Shown: positions 61,901-64,000 of the stretch, piece after piece
How positions within the stretch are numbered: position 1 is the stretch's first letter
How the letters are laid out: each line of letters starts with the position of its first letter
Source of the DNA: Pyropia yezoensis
Taxonomy: Eukaryota; Rhodophyta; Bangiophyceae; Bangiales; Bangiaceae
DNA length: 64,000 nt
Reading direction: 5' to 3'
Assembly: GCA_009829735.1 (NCBI GenBank)
Contig: CM020619.1
Span: 10,406,375-10,470,374, forward strand
The notes under the pieces: model-generated
What the model was told of the DNA's origin: nothing
The model's database searches: none
What the model saw: only the letters and a program-made list of their open reading frames with translations
Position numbers and translations under genes: made by a program

Positions 61901-64000
61901 TTTAAAAAAAATAGCAACGAGACATCTAAAAACGAGAGATCAAAAACAATATTGGTCAGAAATTGAGCTAATGAAGTTGCAAAAACACAGGGGGTATGGA
62001 TAGGGTGAGGCCGTCGCAGCGCCGCCTCATCCCCCTCTGCTTCGGTGGGCGTGGCCATCTCGTTGCTCCCCACCAGAGGGGAGGGGGCTGCGGTACAGAA
62101 TCCACCTGCCAATCTTCTCCCCGCCCCCATCATCTTCTCCGTCGATGTATGGCTGCCACGCCACCGCGTCCGTTCTCAACAAGTGGCCCGTCTGCGCTTC
62201 AAACCCAAGTCACTTTATCTGACAAACGATACATTCGCACGGATACATGGTGATGGGGTAAGGTCCACCTCATATCCGTTGTGGCGGTAGGGTGCCGATC
62301 CCAGCTGAGCGGCACTCGGGGGAACCCGACACCCTGCCGGTTGCGACAGCCGTGAAAAACGAGGCCGGCCACAAGGGCACGTGCTTTTTTCCGGCCGTGC
62401 ATGCGCAACCACATGTGCCAACGTGGGACGCCGTAGAGGAAAGACGGCTCGAGTGTCTCAGAGGTCTCAGAGGGAAGAACAGCACTTCTAAGGCAGGAGG
62501 CGCTCCCTAGGGGCACAAGTGACGAGGGCGCAGCACGTGCTAGCGTATGCCAGGAACAGGCGAACAGTGAGCTCAAGGCCGCGCGCCGGGGCTAGAGCGC
62601 AGTGCGCGAGCGGGAAAAGTCGATACGGCGCGCCCATGGGCACCGCCAGGTGTGTGGGCGACGAGATCAGTGCGACGTCGCATGAACACAGGCAGTCGCA
62701 GCTCGGTCTCCAAGCCCAGACATCTGTGGCAGAGCAGCAGAGCTTGCCGTGCGGGGCGATCCCCTCCGTCGTATCTACCGTGCGGCCGAACGGAGGAATG
62801 TCAATTGGAAAGAGACGCATGCCGACCTGTCCTACGGATGTGCACTACGGGAGGTCAGGGGGGGTCTGATTTTTAAAAGCCCGGTATGCATTCTCTTACC
62901 CCTAGACCCCAAAGCAAAGGCAGGGAGGAGTTGGAAGGAGTACATGGAGATGAAGGAAAGCAACGGTGGCATGAGAGGGCAACGCTGCGCTGCTCGCGGT
63001 TGCTCCTCTCGACGGCTTTGCCACGCTACGCAGGGTCGCCACGGGAGGTGCCCCAGCCCCGGCATCGAGAGCCGTTATCACCACAGGGGCGGTGGACCGC
63101 CATTGCACGTGTCGCTGGGCCCTCCGTGGCAGAGTCGCGGGGTTCCTCCGTCCGAGTGCGGGATGGTTACACCCCCTCCACAGGGGGCCCTAATGAGAGG
63201 GTGCCGGCCGGCGCGCCACCTGGCACCCCGCCCGACGCACCGCGCCGGCCGGTCATCCCCCGCTGGCACGAGTAGACCGCCTCCCCCCCACCTTCCACAC
63301 GCAGCGTAGGTGGCTGCACGGCCCCCACCGCGGGGGGACGTGCGTGTGTGCATATACATACATCCGTGCCGCGCACGCGCGTGAGGCGCGCCGCCGCCGC
63401 CCGGTGACGGATGACGTCAGCGTGGCCTGCTCATGCTACCTCATCTGCGCGTGCGGCAGCGCGGTAGGTGGGGGGGGCGCGCGTGCGTGCCCTCCCCCAC
63501 GCACGCCGCCCGCGAGGCGGGGGGGGCCCATGCGGAGGGGTGTAGGCGTTGGGGCTCGAGAGGCTGTGCCTCCTCAGGAGGCAGGGCATGGGCCCCGTGG
63601 ACATGGTGATGGACACGGTGTCCCCCCCCCGCCCTCCTTCCCTTCACAGCCGTACATCCCCGTGGCCTGCCGCCCAAAGGGGGACGTGTGCCCGTGTGCG
63701 CGCAAAGACACTGTATCCCCCCACCAACCTGCTGGATCCGCCGCCCCTGTGGACGGGGGGTTGAGTGCACATTGCCACGTTGCGGGGACGACCCCCGGGA
63801 TTTCGCATGTTCGGCCTGGGCCGCCGCGCGAGCGAGAGAGAGAAAGAGATCTCGTCGCGTTCCGCGTCAAAACCGCTCAGTGGTGGCCATTGGTTGGGTG
63901 CCACGCCGCCTGCCGCCCACCCCCATAAACCAACTGTAATGATCTCGTCTACTGGCGGGTGCAGCGCGCGGGCGCCGCCCCCCGACCCCCCCTGCGCCCT
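61901..64000. other. No gene recognised to the window end
   Basis: Short competing frames on both strands, for example 62749-63309 (+), 62199-62576 (-) and 63344-63928 (+), have no motif or leader. An A-rich patch lies at 61903-61945. Any gene here must be split by introns or cut by the window edge. Confidence 0.4.

Overview
This window looks like nuclear DNA of a eukaryotic alga, most plausibly a bangiophyte red alga of the Porphyra/Pyropia type (inference). It is extremely GC-rich, with homopolymer G/C tracts and 1-4 kb single-exon genes. Introns are few and GT-AG. There are two plastid-type enzymes with N-terminal transit-peptide-like extensions (SufS cysteine desulfurase and class II DAHP synthase) and a Golgi-type sulfotransferase, as expected of an organism that makes sulfated galactans. 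No bacterial operon logic or Shine-Dalgarno sites are seen. Several initiator ATGs on both strands directly follow a polypyrimidine leader, which helped choose starts.

Layout. 0-1.8 kb: GC-rich sequence with no recognisable gene. 2.3-6.85 kb (minus): a two-exon STAND/NLR-like protein, trypsin-like protease + NB-ARC ATPase + 16 near-identical 42-residue TPRs. The TPR array carries an 882-bp internal duplication. 7-10.8 kb: a less GC-rich mobile-element graveyard, with a repeat pair of which one copy is interrupted by a TA-flanked Tc1/mariner/pogo-like element. 10.8-13.2 kb: a broken tRNA pseudouridine synthase relic (minus) facing a C2H2 zinc-finger reading frame (plus). 14.9-18.5 kb: a secreted beta-solenoid-like protein and a DHHC-type palmitoyltransferase. 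19.2-24.1 kb (minus): plastid cysteine desulfurase, a degenerate tRNA-Ala, and eIF2B epsilon. 24.8-26.6 kb (minus): an uncharacterised low-complexity protein, preceded by about 2 kb of homopolymers and simple repeats. 30.3-34.8 kb: a 167-bp perfect duplication, a SAP-domain gene and a Harbinger-type transposase. 36.8 kb: a duplicated cysteine motif in shifted frames. 39.6-43.7 kb: a GH85 (ENGase-like) protein lacking its catalytic residues. 44.4-46.6 kb (minus): a three-exon MAP kinase with a TTY activation motif. 49.5-51.0 kb (minus): DAHP synthase. 52.7-54.0 kb: sulfotransferase. 54-64 kb: mostly low-complexity DNA with a 23-bp palindromic minisatellite and gene fragments.

The confident genes are housekeeping or cell-surface/signalling functions, not one pathway. 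SufS supplies sulfur for plastid Fe-S clusters, DAHP synthase opens the shikimate pathway, eIF2B epsilon controls translation initiation, and the MAPK and DHHC enzyme act in signalling and membrane targeting. The most unusual item is the protease-NB-ARC-TPR protein, which has the architecture of an intracellular immune sensor. Next is the apparently dead GH85 enzyme.
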